Of a stretch of 64,000 nt of DNA, positions 1-9,403 are shown piece after piece (the stretch's first letter is position 1; the number at the start of each line of letters is the position of its first letter). The notes under the pieces are model-generated. The model saw nothing but the letters and a program-made list of their open reading frames with translations, made no database searches and had not been told where the DNA came from. The stretch is from Phocaeicola vulgatus (lineage in GTDB: Bacteria > Bacteroidota > Bacteroidia > Bacteroidales > Tannerellaceae): the NCBI GenBank assembly GCA_022009975.1, contig CP091733.1, forward strand, positions 1,725,001 to 1,789,000, written 5' to 3'. The position numbers were made by a program, and so were the translations under genes.

Positions 1-278
1 GGTGCCGCCGAAACGGCGCCGGTTTGGGCTGTTCCGCGTTCGCTCGCCACTACTTGCGGAATCACATTTTGTTTCTTCTCCTGCGGGTACTTAGATGTTT
101 CAGTTCCCCGCGTTCGCCCCATTTGCATGGTGGCAGGCCTCCTGCCTGCCGGGTTGCCCCATTCGGAAATCCCGGGATCAAGGATTATTTGCATCTCCCC
201 CCGGGCTTTTCGCAGCTTATCACGTCCTTCATCGCCTCCGAGAGCCAAGGCATCCACCGTCTGCCCTTGCTTACTTTC
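1..278 (-). rRNA. 23S ribosomal RNA, 5' end (partial)
   Basis: The reverse complement has the conserved start of bacterial 23S rRNA, with the stretch reading GGGCAGACGGTGGATGCC near 265, followed by the usual helix sequences up to the window edge. Only the first 280 bases or so are present; the rest lies to the left of the window. It is the third part of the operon after 16S and two tRNAs. The exact 5' end is set by similarity and may be off by several bases. Confidence 0.93.
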
Positions 279-396
279 CATGTCACGGCACTTGCGCACC
301 GGATTGATATTTCTCAAGCTTGCTCTTCTCGTTACTTTATTGAATGTACAGCATGTCAAAGATCTTCCCGCCAAGTAACTGGTACTTTGGCGTCTG

Positions 397-470
397 TGGA
401 GAATAACGGATTCGAACCGTTGACCCTCTGCGTGCAAGGCAGATGCTCTAGCCAGCTGAGCTAATCCCCC
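397..470 (-). tRNA. tRNA-Ala (anticodon TGC)
   Basis: The reverse strand folds as a complete cloverleaf: acceptor strand GGGGGAT pairs with ATTCTCC (with G-T pairs), the D-loop is typical, the anticodon TGC sits in the loop CTTGCAC, and the T-arm carries GGTTCGAATCC. No CCA is encoded. It lies in the 16S-23S spacer, 4 bases from tRNA-Ile, the usual arrangement in Bacteroidales rRNA operons. Confidence 0.97.
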
Positions 471-474
471 TTTG

Positions 475-548
475 TAGTCCCAGGCAGAGTTGAACTGCCG
501 ACCTCTACATTATCAGTGTAGCGCTCTAACCAACTGAGCTATAGGACT
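475..548 (-). tRNA. tRNA-Ile (anticodon GAT)
   Basis: The reverse strand forms a cloverleaf with acceptor AGTCCTA against TGGGACT, anticodon GAT in the loop CTGATAA, and T-loop GTTCAACTC. It is the first tRNA after 16S in the spacer. No CCA is encoded. Confidence 0.97.
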
Positions 549-674
549 GTCAACTTTGCCGGGATGGTACCCAGCCCCATCTTTCTCTTTACCTTTATAT
601 GTTTCCATATCCAACGGGTACAAGCGGGAAGCCATACTGCCGTTACTCAAGCCCGGGGGGAACCTTTGCGCTCC

Positions 675-2205
<1,531 letters not shown>

Positions 2206-2354
2206 GATTTGTTTTATGTCTTTAGCCCAAGATTCCCTTTTTATTAGAGCTTAAGTATTTTTTTGACGGTATGTCTTCTTTAATACTTGTACTACTCGTT
2301 GTATATGTAAATCTTTCAAAGAACTTCCTTTCGCACTCTGTCGAGTTGCGGGTG

Positions 2355-2388
2355 CAAAGGTAAGGACTTTTTCCTTCATCTTCCCAAA
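2355..2388 (-). promoter_or_regulatory. rRNA operon promoter, proximal copy
   Basis: The reverse strand reads TACCTTTG (2355-2362), a match to the Bacteroidetes primary sigma -7 element TAnnTTTG, with a TTTG (2385-2388) 22 bases upstream as the -33 element. It lies about 150 bases before the 16S 5' end. The downstream context GCACCCGCAA is shared with the distal copy. Confidence 0.75.
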
Positions 2389-2516
2389 TTTTTCCGGAAG
2401 TTTTTTCGTCCGCTTTCCCGGGTCCGGCGCTTTCGCTTGGATTTTCCAACCTCAGCCTCGCCCCTTCAGGCGTCCCGTCCGCCATGCCGTTGCCGCATCC
2501 CTCTCGATTGCGGGTG

Positions 2517-2548
2517 CAAAGGTAGGTTGTTTTTATTTATCCGCCAAA
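2517..2548 (-). promoter_or_regulatory. rRNA operon promoter, distal copy
   Basis: A second TACCTTTG (2517-2524) with TTTG (2545-2548) exactly 20 bases upstream is the best promoter match in the window. The following bases GCACCCGCAA repeat those of the proximal promoter, so the operon has two tandem near-identical start regions about 162 bases apart. An AT-rich stretch (2545-2640) upstream could act as an UP-like element. Confidence 0.8.
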
Positions 2549-2643
2549 TGTTTTTGACATTATTTTTTGAAATATTTTTATTATTTCTGTTTCTTATTGG
2601 TTTCCAACAATTTAGTCGTTGGTGTTTTTTTACAATAGAGTCC

Positions 2644-2671
2644 CTTACTTTTGGCTTGACCCAAAAGTAAG
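2644..2671. repeat. 11-bp inverted repeat, dispersed-type element
   Basis: CTTACTTTTGG (2644-2654) is followed after six bases by its exact inverse CCAAAAGTAAG (2661-2671). From memory, similar CTTACTTTTGG...CCAAAAGTAAG hairpins with a downstream caaggct motif recur in Bacteroidetes genomes. It lies behind the rRNA promoters and is not tied to a gene here. Confidence 0.6.
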
Positions 2672-2998
2672 CAACCAACGGTCACTTAGCGAAGCGTAAA
2701 GTAAAAACTCAAGGCTTACGCTGCTGGCCTACTCCGTTCATTGCGTTCGCTGTGCGCGCCTAAAGCCGTTCGCTCCGCTCACTTCGACGGCGCTCTGGAC
2801 GCTCTCTCCATTCTCTCCGTTTTACGGCCACCAGCGAATGCCGGGCTTTCTTCCTTTCTGCCTTCTTTGCTTCTTCCACACCGGCTTCCGCTTCGCTTAG
2901 CCTTCCTTCTTCTTTGCCTCCGCTTTCTCGTGTTATTGGAGGTTTGCCGTAGTAATAATACTTATTATAATGGGGTCTCTGATTATTTCCATGCTATT
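2672..2998. other. Intergenic stretch without recognisable gene
   Basis: This stretch is C/T-rich on the plus strand and contains short open frames that do not look like proteins. It continues the context of the hairpin at 2644-2671 and looks like non-coding dispersed repeat sequence. No RNA gene, promoter or protein family is recognised. Confidence 0.5.
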
Positions 2999-3002
2999 AT
3001 AA

Positions 3003-3048
3003 TAGCGTTTAAATAGCGTTTTAATACCGTTTAAATGGTGTTTAAACA
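3003..3048. repeat. 11-bp periodic array, four units
   Basis: Units AGCGTTTAAAT, AGCGTTTTAAT, ACCGTTTAAAT and GGTGTTTAAAC follow each other without gaps. The period is 11 bases with a conserved GTTTwAAw core. The same 11-base pattern recurs at 10405, 32662 and 49814. Confidence 0.8.
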
Positions 3049-3078
3049 GGGGGCTCGTTTTTTCGATGAGTTGACCTC

Positions 3079-3161
3079 TTTTCAAAAAGGTGGTATGCTT
3101 TTTGGGAAAAGGTAGTATGCTTTTTGGAAAAAGGTCGTATGCTTTTGGAAAGCCACAGACA
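3079..3161. repeat. 22-bp periodic array, GTATGCTTTTT type
   Basis: Three to four units of about 22 bases each contain AAAAAGGT, then GTATG, then CTTTTTGG. The third base after GGT varies (g, a or c). The same family occurs at 32748-32831. It begins 30 bases after the 11-bp array. Confidence 0.78.
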
Positions 3162-3247
3162 GCTTTTGCAGATTGTCGGCAGTCTTGTCCATCCGTTTCT
3201 GTTTTGCCTGTTGAGCATTATTGGAATATGTATTAGAGGATGTGACA

Positions 3248-3352
3248 CGACTGTTGTCTCACTCAGGTATGACCATCAAGGAGTTTGTAAAAGCACACCT
3301 TGGTACTTCTCCTACAGAATATAGAAGGACAAAAGGCAAAAACGAGAGGTAG
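3248..3352 (+). pseudogene. Remnant: C-terminal end of an AraC-type regulator
   Basis: The frame starting CGA CTG TTG encodes about 34 residues ending at a TAG. They include GMTIKEFVKAHLGTSPTEYR, the usual end of an AraC/XylS helix-turn-helix domain (G-x-SP-x-EYR). No start, no ligand domain and no first helix-turn-helix are present upstream, where a 22-bp repeat array lies instead. It is most likely the tail of a deleted or transposed regulator gene. Confidence 0.6.
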
Positions 3353-3381
3353 TTTATATTTTATTGACGATGGCATTTTTA

Positions 3382-3464
3382 AACGTACCGTTGTTTTTCA
3401 AAAAACATTGGACGTTTTCAAAAATTCCTCGTGATGTTTTTGAAAAAACAACGGTATGTTTTTT
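3382..3464. repeat. 22-bp periodic array, GTTTTTGAAAAAA type (four units)
   Basis: GTTTT starts recur every 21-22 bases, each followed by G or C and A5-A6, then eight mixed bases (ACATTGGAC, TTCCTCGTGAT, CAACGGTAT). The outer units CCGTTGTTTTT and AAAAACAACGG are inverse to each other, so the array as a whole can also fold. A five-unit copy with matching flanks lies at 49651-49757. Confidence 0.8.
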
Positions 3465-3529
3465 CGGCACATTTTATCCTATTTTTAGTGACGAATCCCG
3501 GTTCGCTATTATGGCACACCGGCTTTATC

Positions 3530-4540
3530 TCAACTCCTTGCCATGATAATAACGGCGACTCCGACGATGAATGCTATGAACATGCATGCCAATAATGCTT
3601 TCACCATGCCGTTGCTTCCTTTGAATTCTTTCCAAATGAAAATGCCCCAGAGAGCGGCTATCATTGGTGCGCCTTGACCCAATGCATAAGAGATTGCAGG
3701 TCCGAGGTTGGCATCCTTGCTTGAGCAAATATAACTAAGGGCTGTACCAAGTCCCCAAACGCAACCGCCTAATACTCCAACCAAATGAGTGGGAAGAGTC
3801 CCCTTGAAATAGTCCGCATAGCTGACAGGCTCACCCGACACTGGTCGCTTCATGGCTATTGTCCCAAAAATGAAGTTGCTAAGGAATGCTCCCAATGTAC
3901 AAAGGAAGAATGCAGTGTAAGGAGTTCCCATTCCCGCTTCAGGCGTTGTATGCACCAAATCCATCGCTTTTGCCACAAGCGGATAGAACACACCCATCAA
4001 GATGCCTGAAACAATGGTGAATGCCAATCCCTTCTTGCTGAAACCAGCTCCTGATGATTTGGAATTCTTGCCCGAAGCTATGCCGTTGCAAATGACGGAT
4101 GCCAAGACAAGTCCTACACCCAAACTGAGAAGGACGGGATTACCTGTCGGAGCCAACATATAATTCAAGAACACGCCCAGCACAAGCGCAATGCCCAATC
4201 CGATAGGCCAAGCAATGGCTAAACCGGAAATAGAGACTGCTGCCGTAAGCAAGATATTGGCGGCATTGAAGATGGCACCACCCGCAAGGGCACTTCCTAT
4301 AAGTGCGCCATCCATTTGCATAAGGTTTTCAACAAAAGGCTGGCCTTGTTCGCCGTGGCTGCCTAAAGTAAAGCCCAATAAAAGGGAGAACAACAAGATG
4401 CCAACGCAATAATCCCAATAGAACAGTTCATAACGCCAAGTCTTTCCGGCAAGCTTTTGGGTATTTCCCCAACTTCCCCAGCAAAGCATAGTCACGATAC
4501 ATAGCAAAACAGCCAGGGTTCCATTTGTAACAATAAACAT
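3530..4540 (-). CDS. Sugar porter of the GRP/RhaT-like DMT superfamily (probable ribose uptake)
   Basis: This is a 336-residue integral membrane protein with about ten hydrophobic segments, starting MFIVTNGTLAVLLC. It has the WGSWGNTQKLAG loop seen after the first helix in Bacteroidetes glucose/ribose-porter-type permeases. Such proteins move a sugar across the inner membrane, probably by proton symport. The gene is 31 bases downstream of ribokinase on the same strand, which points to ribose as the substrate. Bacteroides ribose-scavenging loci likewise pair a permease of this type with a kinase. The family is often mislabelled as a multidrug DMT permease. The substrate is inferred from the neighbour only. 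Confidence 0.8.
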   Translation of the reverse strand: MFIVTNGTLAVLLCIVTMLCWGSWGNTQKLAGKTWRYELFYWDYCVGILLFSLLLGFTLGSHGEQGQPFVENLMQMDGALIGSALAGGAIFNAANILLTAAVSISGLAIAWPIGLGIALVLGVFLNYMLAPTGNPVLLSLGVGLVLASVICNGIASGKNSKSSGAGFSKKGLAFTIVSGILMGVFYPLVAKAMDLVHTTPEAGMGTPYTAFFLCTLGAFLSNFIFGTIAMKRPVSGEPVSYADYFKGTLPTHLVGVLGGCVWGLGTALSYICSSKDANLGPAISYALGQGAPMIAALWGIFIWKEFKGSNGMVKALLACMFIAFIVGVAVIIMARS

Positions 4541-4571
4541 AAGTATATTTCTTTAGATATTAATATTTCCC

Positions 4572-5483
4572 TTATCCGAACACCTCTTGACTGGTAGGCA
4601 CGGAAGGTTGAGCACCCACACGAGTCACGGCAATGGATGCCGCTTTGTTCCCCACTCTAATAGCATCCTCCCAAGCAAAACCTTTGGTGAGGGCCACACA
4701 CAATGCCCCACAGAAAGTATCTCCTGCCGCAACAGTATCCACTGCCTTGACCGGGAAAGAAGGAACCAATATGATTTCATTATCCTTACAAGTATAAGCC
4801 CCGTCCTTTCCTGCGGTGATAACGACTTGTTCGATTCCCATGGATTGGATGGCCTTGATAGCCTTGCCTGCACTTTCCAGATCTGTCACTTGGACACCCG
4901 TCATATAAGCCGCTTCCGTTTCATTAGGAATAATGATATCCACATGGGAAAGTAATTCGGCTGGCAAAGGATCTTGCGGGAAAGGAGCAGGATTGAGCAC
5001 GACCTTCACCCCGTTTTCATGAGCAATCCTTGCCGCCGCGATAAGGGCAGGCAGTGGCGTTTCCAATTGCATCAGCAATATTCCCGCCTCCTTGATGTCC
5101 TCTTCTGCTGCTTTGATATCTTCTTCCGAAAGAAGGGCATTAGCCCCGGAAGCCACAATAATCGTATTCTCTCCATTTTTATCTACTGGAATAAGGGCGA
5201 CACCCGAAGCCGCACCCTCTATCATTCTCACATGAGTCGTATCCATCCCTTCTTGTTGAAGGATGCCGATTGTCTGATGCCCGAACGCATCATTGCCCAA
5301 ACAGCACACGAAGACGGCTTCACCCCCCAAGCGAGCCACTGCCACAGCTTGATTGGCACCTTTGCCTCCTTGGGCTGTAAGGAAGTTGTTTCCCATAAGG
5401 GTTTCACCGGGAAGCGGGAAATGGTCTACGCGCACCACCATATCCGTATTGCTGCTCCCCACAATGACAATTCTGTTTTTCAT
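4572..5483 (-). CDS. rbsK: Ribokinase
   Basis: This 303-residue PfkB-family sugar kinase phosphorylates D-ribose to ribose 5-phosphate in the cytoplasm. It begins MKNRIVIVGSSNTDMVV, the usual ribokinase N-terminus with the substrate-binding NTD. GGKGANQAVA near residue 40 is the sugar-binding glycine motif, and DTVAAGDTFCGAL near residue 245 holds the catalytic Asp and anion hole. An upstream in-frame extension of 30 residues (to 5573) is rejected because family members start at this Met and a -7 promoter element lies inside the extension. The gene is first in an operon with the permease. Confidence 0.93.
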   Translation of the reverse strand: MKNRIVIVGSSNTDMVVRVDHFPLPGETLMGNNFLTAQGGKGANQAVAVARLGGEAVFVCCLGNDAFGHQTIGILQQEGMDTTHVRMIEGAASGVALIPVDKNGENTIIVASGANALLSEEDIKAAEEDIKEAGILLMQLETPLPALIAAARIAHENGVKVVLNPAPFPQDPLPAELLSHVDIIIPNETEAAYMTGVQVTDLESAGKAIKAIQSMGIEQVVITAGKDGAYTCKDNEIILVPSFPVKAVDTVAAGDTFCGALCVALTKGFAWEDAIRVGNKAASIAVTRVGAQPSVPTSQEVFG

Positions 5484-5511
5484 CTCTTGGATATTTAGAA
5501 ATATGTATGGA

Positions 5512-5519
5512 CAAATATA
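5512..5519 (-). promoter_or_regulatory. Promoter -7 element for rbsK operon
   Basis: The reverse strand reads TATATTTG, a match to TAnnTTTG, 29 bases before the rbsK start codon. The -33 element is not clear because the upstream region is a T-run. Confidence 0.55.
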
Positions 5520-5718
5520 CAAAAAAAAGCAGCGTTTTCCATTCGCCCGCCTATTTTTTGCATAATCTTTCACATATTGCTTCTCCCCGGCTTCCAGCGT
5601 TTGGATTCAACTGCCTGCTTCCTTTTAAGATTTCCTTTCCGAAACGGCGGGTCAATTCTGATTTGTTTCATGGTTTAAGATTACTTCCTCTGGCAAAAGA
5701 TTTCTTTAAAAATTCAGG

Positions 5719-5726
5719 TAGTTTTG
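5719..5726 (+). promoter_or_regulatory. Possible promoter -7 element for ECF sigma gene
   Basis: TAGTTTTG matches TAnnTTTG, 64 bases upstream of the GTG start. No convincing TTTG lies at the usual distance. The 150 bases before it hold no recognisable gene. Confidence 0.4.
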
Positions 5727-5789
5727 TGTAGCGAAATCATCTATCTTGTGTTATATATTATGTAAACAAGAACAAAAAAGAAGAATGAC

Positions 5790-6284
5790 GTGGGAACACA
5801 AGAGTTTATCAAAAGTGTAAGCAGCCAGCGGGACGGTTTGTTCAGGCAGGCAATGCACTATCTTGGAAACGCCTCTGATGCGGAGGATGCCGTCCAAGAG
5901 ACTCTTTTGAAATTGTGGACGACACGCGAGCGGATAACGGATGCGACAAAGATGCGGAACATGGCTTCTGTTATATGCAAGCATGTGGCACTCAATATGC
6001 TTCGTGATGCAAGGCAGACCGTGCAGATAGAGACAGTCGGCAATCTTGCCTATGTCGATACTCCACAAATACAATTGGAACACCAAGAGAGCCTCCGGAT
6101 ACTCAAACAGAGCATCGGCGCACTCAGCGACAAGCACCGTGCCATTATCAGGATGCGCAATGTGGAGAACATGCCGTATGCCGATATTGCCCAAATACTC
6201 GGCACAACCGAAAGCTCGGTGCGCGGGATGATAAGCAAGGCGCGAACGGAACTTTTAAAGAACTTAAACAAGACAAAGCAATGA
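5790..6284 (+). CDS. RNA polymerase sigma factor, ECF family
   Basis: This 164-residue sigma-70-family protein has region 2 with NASDAEDAVQETLLKLW (residues 25-43), the helix that recognises the -10 element. Region 4 has YADIAQILGTTESSVRGMIS (about 130-150), the helix-turn-helix for -35 recognition. The start is GTG at 5790; no in-frame ATG lies upstream, and an overlapping ATG at 5785 is in another frame. The stop overlaps the next ATG by four bases (ATGA), so sigma and anti-sigma are translationally coupled. It probably responds to an envelope signal relayed by the next protein. Confidence 0.92.
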   Translation: MGTQEFIKSVSSQRDGLFRQAMHYLGNASDAEDAVQETLLKLWTTRERITDATKMRNMASVICKHVALNMLRDARQTVQIETVGNLAYVDTPQIQLEHQESLRILKQSIGALSDKHRAIIRMRNVENMPYADIAQILGTTESSVRGMISKARTELLKNLNKTKQ

Positions 6285-6832
6285 AACACTCAAGAGATTA
6301 CATAGCAGGACTGTTGGACAAGTTTGTTGACGGATTGACGACAGAAGCGGAGGAACAGAATCTTGCCGAATACTTCGATACTGCCGATGAGATTCCAACG
6401 GAATGGGAATCATATAAAGAGATGTTCATGAGTTTCAAGACTGATGGATATGACTTCAGCGAAGAAGAGGTGGAGGCATGGATTGCACCGGAAGCTCCAA
6501 TGCCCGCAACCCCTAAACATTCTATGAACATGTGGCGCTGGGCCGCCGCAGTGGCTTCTGCTGCGGCAGTGGTGGCGTTCGTTGCCATACATTCATGGAC
6601 ATCTGCCAATGAGACACCTGTTGCCAGCGAAAATGTTGTCAAGAAGGTGGATAATATCATAGCGTCCGTCACGTTTCCCGATGAACAGGTGGAGCGTTAT
6701 GAGATAAGGAAAGTGGGAGAAGCTAACATTGTCACCAAATATTTTGACGACGGGACATCCGCCTCCTTCATTGTCTCGTGTACAGATGGCGAGTCGGGCT
6801 ATCTGCTGATAGCACTTAATGAAAACAATTAA
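6281..6832 (+). CDS. Short membrane anti-sigma factor
   Basis: This is a 183-residue protein. Residues 1-80 are cytoplasmic, acidic and helical, and resemble FecR-type anti-sigma N-termini (LLDKFVDGLTTEAEEQNLAEY). One membrane helix at about 86-103 is rich in Ala and Val. An 80-residue periplasmic part follows. The usual 200-residue FecR domain is missing, so it may sense a signal other than a TonB receptor's N-terminal signalling domain. It overlaps the sigma gene by four bases. The anti-sigma role is inferred from position and topology. Confidence 0.72.
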   Translation: MKHSRDYIAGLLDKFVDGLTTEAEEQNLAEYFDTADEIPTEWESYKEMFMSFKTDGYDFSEEEVEAWIAPEAPMPATPKHSMNMWRWAAAVASAAAVVAFVAIHSWTSANETPVASENVVKKVDNIIASVTFPDEQVERYEIRKVGEANIVTKYFDDGTSASFIVSCTDGESGYLLIALNENN

Positions 6833-6853
6833 CAACTATAAAATTATATTCGT

Positions 6854-7524
6854 ATGAAAAGGTTTATCGTCCTTACATTCATTGCGATTTTTGCGGCAAC
6901 CATGTCGTATGCGCAGGAAAACATTTTTATTATCAACGGCAAGAAAGTTGAGAATTTCGACGGTTCGCAACTCTCCGGAAAGAAATCTTGTCATTCCGCA
7001 TAAACAAGACTGACAATGGCGAGATTTACACCATATACACGGATGAGTTATTGCCTGACAGCTTGAAAAACAGAATTAGCCAAGTGACTACAAATGTGTA
7101 TGAAATCACGAAGGGAACGCCAACCGGTGCAGAGAAGTCCGCCAAGGAGGGAAAGACAGAGGTGCATGTTGATGTCCTCTCCACCAAGCCCCTGATAATC
7201 TTGGACGGGGAAGAGTACAACGGGTCGCTTAACGACATAAAGCCCGAAGACATCAAGTCCGTCAACGTATATAAGGCTGGGAACGAAGTTGCCAATGCAT
7301 ACGGAGAAAAGGGCAAGAATGGCGTGATGAAGATATTTACCAAGGCAAGTGAAGACAGTATCTCATATATCATTAATGGCAAGCCGGCATCATCCAAAGA
7401 AATGAAAGAGATTTCATCTTCAAACATCTCAAGTGTCACCGTGTTGAAGCGTGGTTCGGAGGCGGCTTTGAATCATGGGGAAATTGGAAAGAGACATAAC
7501 ATTGTCATAATAAAAACAAAGTAA
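6854..7524 (+). CDS. Secreted protein with two TonB-plug-like repeats (one frameshift)
   Basis: The first frame starts MKRFIVLTFIAIFAATMSYA, a signal peptide ending at AQEN, and runs to residue 49. The reading frame is then lost at the A-run near 6979-6985. One added A gives SGKEILSFRINKTDNG and a 223-residue product. The mature part holds two copies of a plug-domain-like motif: SVNVYKAGNEVANAYGEKGK...GVMKIFTK and SVTVLKRGSEAALNHGEIGK...IVIIKTK. These mimic the TonB-receptor plug segment without a barrel. It lies 21 bases after the anti-sigma gene and is probably its co-regulated periplasmic partner. No function is known to me. Start and product length rest on the frame repair. Confidence 0.6.
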
Positions 7525-7573
7525 TGAACCCTCTTAGTGGCAAAGCCAGTAAGTCATAAATCCAACACACTTT

Positions 7574-7616
7574 AAAGGCGATGTGTCCAATAGTTGTTAC
7601 GGCACATCGCCTTTTT
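7574..7616. terminator. Bidirectional rho-independent terminator
   Basis: AAAGGCGATGTG (7574-7585) pairs perfectly with CACATCGCCTTT (7603-7614) across a 17-base loop. It has Ts on the plus side and As on the minus side. It separates the convergent sigma operon and the barrel protein gene. Confidence 0.88.
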
Positions 7617-7643
7617 ATTCACCTAAAGTTGCATCAGAACCTG

Positions 7644-8201
7644 CTAAAACGACCAGCCGAAGCCGATGTACGGATAGAAAGCGTACTTTTTAAGCCCGTA
7701 CTTGTCACCAAAGTTAAAGGAGGGCGACACACCGGTGCGGAACATGAAGCCTTTGTCACGCTGATAGCGATAACCAATGTTGCCAAACATGAAATAGCCG
7801 AAGCGGGTGCTTGACGATGTCCAATACTCTATCCTTCCTTCTGTTTCGGGGGGAGTCGGCTCATAATACACCCCGGTCGTCTCCTTGATATGATACACGC
7901 CCAAGCTCGTGCCAAAGCCCACTTCCAACTTGCTGCGTTTCTTCCCAAGCAGATAATTCAACTCCAACGGGACACCCACGCCGTTGATGTTTTGGTCAAA
8001 CAACCCCGAGTTGTTGCCATAGCCATAGCCGATTCCCACACGATAACCCAATCCCGAGTTCCCTTTGAAACGGCTGTCATAGTTAATGCCCACCACGTTT
8101 TGAGCACCTAATATTTCCACAGACAAACTGCGTGTCTTGTCCTGCGCAAAAACTGCCGAAGAGCAGCAGAAAGCAATTAATGATAATGCAATATTTCTCA
8201 T
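7644..8201 (-). CDS. Outer-membrane beta-barrel protein, unknown role
   Basis: This 185-residue protein starts MRNIALSLIAFCCSSAVFAQ, a clear signal peptide. The mature part alternates hydrophobic and polar residues in short strands with many Gly and aromatic residues (GYRVGIGYGYGN, YRYQRDKGFMFRTGV), and ends ...YPYIGFGWSF with the terminal Phe typical of outer-membrane barrels. It resembles small OmpX/OmpW-type eight-strand barrels. An 11-residue upstream extension is rejected because it lies before the signal peptide. It is transcribed divergently from the AraC regulator, which may control it. Confidence 0.8.
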   Translation of the reverse strand: MRNIALSLIAFCCSSAVFAQDKTRSLSVEILGAQNVVGINYDSRFKGNSGLGYRVGIGYGYGNNSGLFDQNINGVGVPLELNYLLGKKRSKLEVGFGTSLGVYHIKETTGVYYEPTPPETEGRIEYWTSSSTRFGYFMFGNIGYRYQRDKGFMFRTGVSPSFNFGDKYGLKKYAFYPYIGFGWSF

Positions 8202-8264
8202 TGAATGTTTTTTACCTGTTCTTTTCAAGGACATGTGCCCAAAAAGTACATTTTAATTCCGCGC

Positions 8265-8294
8265 CAAAGATATCATCATTTTAGTGAACGGCAA
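8265..8294 (-). promoter_or_regulatory. Promoter for the barrel protein gene
   Basis: The reverse strand reads TATCTTTG (8265-8272) with TTG (8292-8294) 19 bases upstream, matching both Bacteroidetes promoter elements at normal spacing. The leader to the start codon is about 63 bases. Confidence 0.7.
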
Positions 8295-8454
8295 TAGCGC
8301 ATCTTGTTAAATAGAATGAATGCGTTTTCGAATTGTCGGACAAGGAACTGCACCGGAATGGTTAACGGCAAGGATTTCCGGTTAGAAATTCAGAAAACGG
8401 AATTATGGTAAATGCTTCCGGATTTCTGGTATAAGGATTATGCGATAAAGTAAG

Positions 8455-8462
8455 TAAATTTG
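8455..8462 (+). promoter_or_regulatory. Promoter -7 element for the AraC gene
   Basis: TAAATTTG matches TAnnTTTG, 32 bases before the start codon. A TTTC near 8423 may be a weak upstream element. Confidence 0.55.
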
Positions 8463-8494
8463 CACTTGATAAAAAGTTGAAATATCAAGGGATT

Positions 8495-9385
8495 ATGAAG
8501 GAGATATTTATTAATACAGTACAAGATTTTAACGATTACTACGGATTTGAGACACTCCATCCGTTGGTAAGTGTCGCGCGGTTCGATAAAGAAAGGAAGT
8601 TGGAGGAAGCTCTCTACCATTACGGGCTCTATGCGCTCTTCTTGAAGGAGAACAAAGGCTGCCAGCTCTCTTATGGCCGCACGAAATATGACTTCGACGA
8701 GATGACGGTCACGAGTTTTGCACCCGGGCAAGTCATTCACGTGGAGCCCAATCCCGATGTCACGATTCCCAAATGGACAGCCCTGCTGTTCCATCCCGAC
8801 CTACTCAAAAGGACTTCCTTGGGCAAGGAAATCGGCAGATACGAGTTCTTCGACTACACCTCCAACGAAGCCCTCCATCTTTCGTGCGGGGAGATTGAGA
8901 TATTCCGTGGCGTGCTCGACATGATCCGCCAAGAATTGCACCGCAGCATCGACAAACATTCACGCGAATTGATTGTGAGCAACATCGAATTGCTCCTCAA
9001 CTACTGTCTCCGCTTCTACGACCGGCAGTTTGTCACCCGGGAGGAAATCAACCATACGGTAGTGAAGAAGTTCTCTTCCCTTCTCGATGAATACCTCTCA
9101 GGAAAGGCAGCGGAGGAAGGGCTTCCATCGGTGGCTTATTTTGCCGAAAAATGCTGTTATTCGCCCAAATACTTCGGAGAGTTGGTCAAGACGGAGACGG
9201 GCAAGACAGCCAAGGAATTCATCAACGACCGTGTGCTTCGTTCAGCCAAGCAGTTGCTCGACGACGACATGCTCTCAATCGCACAAGTGAGCCAGCGGCT
9301 CGGCTTTGAATATCCCCAGCATTTTGTCCGCTTCTTCAAGGCTCAGACAGGCAGCACGCCAAGTGAATATCGTAAGAGGGCATAA
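8495..9385 (+). CDS. AraC-family transcriptional regulator
   Basis: The protein has 296 residues. Residues 1-170 form a cupin-like sensing domain (LYALFLKENKGCQLSYGRTKYDFD). Residues 195-296 are the double helix-turn-helix domain with SVAYFAEKCCYSPKYFGELV, then SIAQVSQRLGFEYPQHFVRF, and the ending GSTPSEYRKRA. The start is ATG 8495; the TTG at 8477 in the same frame has no better ribosome site. It lies 18 bases before the CMD-cupin gene and probably activates it. This matches the frequent AraC plus oxidoreductase or cupin pairs that respond to aldehydes or aromatic stress. Confidence 0.9.
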   Translation: MKEIFINTVQDFNDYYGFETLHPLVSVARFDKERKLEEALYHYGLYALFLKENKGCQLSYGRTKYDFDEMTVTSFAPGQVIHVEPNPDVTIPKWTALLFHPDLLKRTSLGKEIGRYEFFDYTSNEALHLSCGEIEIFRGVLDMIRQELHRSIDKHSRELIVSNIELLLNYCLRFYDRQFVTREEINHTVVKKFSSLLDEYLSGKAAEEGLPSVAYFAEKCCYSPKYFGELVKTETGKTAKEFINDRVLRSAKQLLDDDMLSIAQVSQRLGFEYPQHFVRFFKAQTGSTPSEYRKRA

Positions 9386-9403
9386 TATCAGCATAAACAA
9401 GTT

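Noticed and set aside
5484..5573. Longer ribokinase start adding 30 residues
   Set aside because: The extension contains the promoter -7 element and unusual Cys- and Tyr-rich residues; family members begin at MKNRIVIVG.
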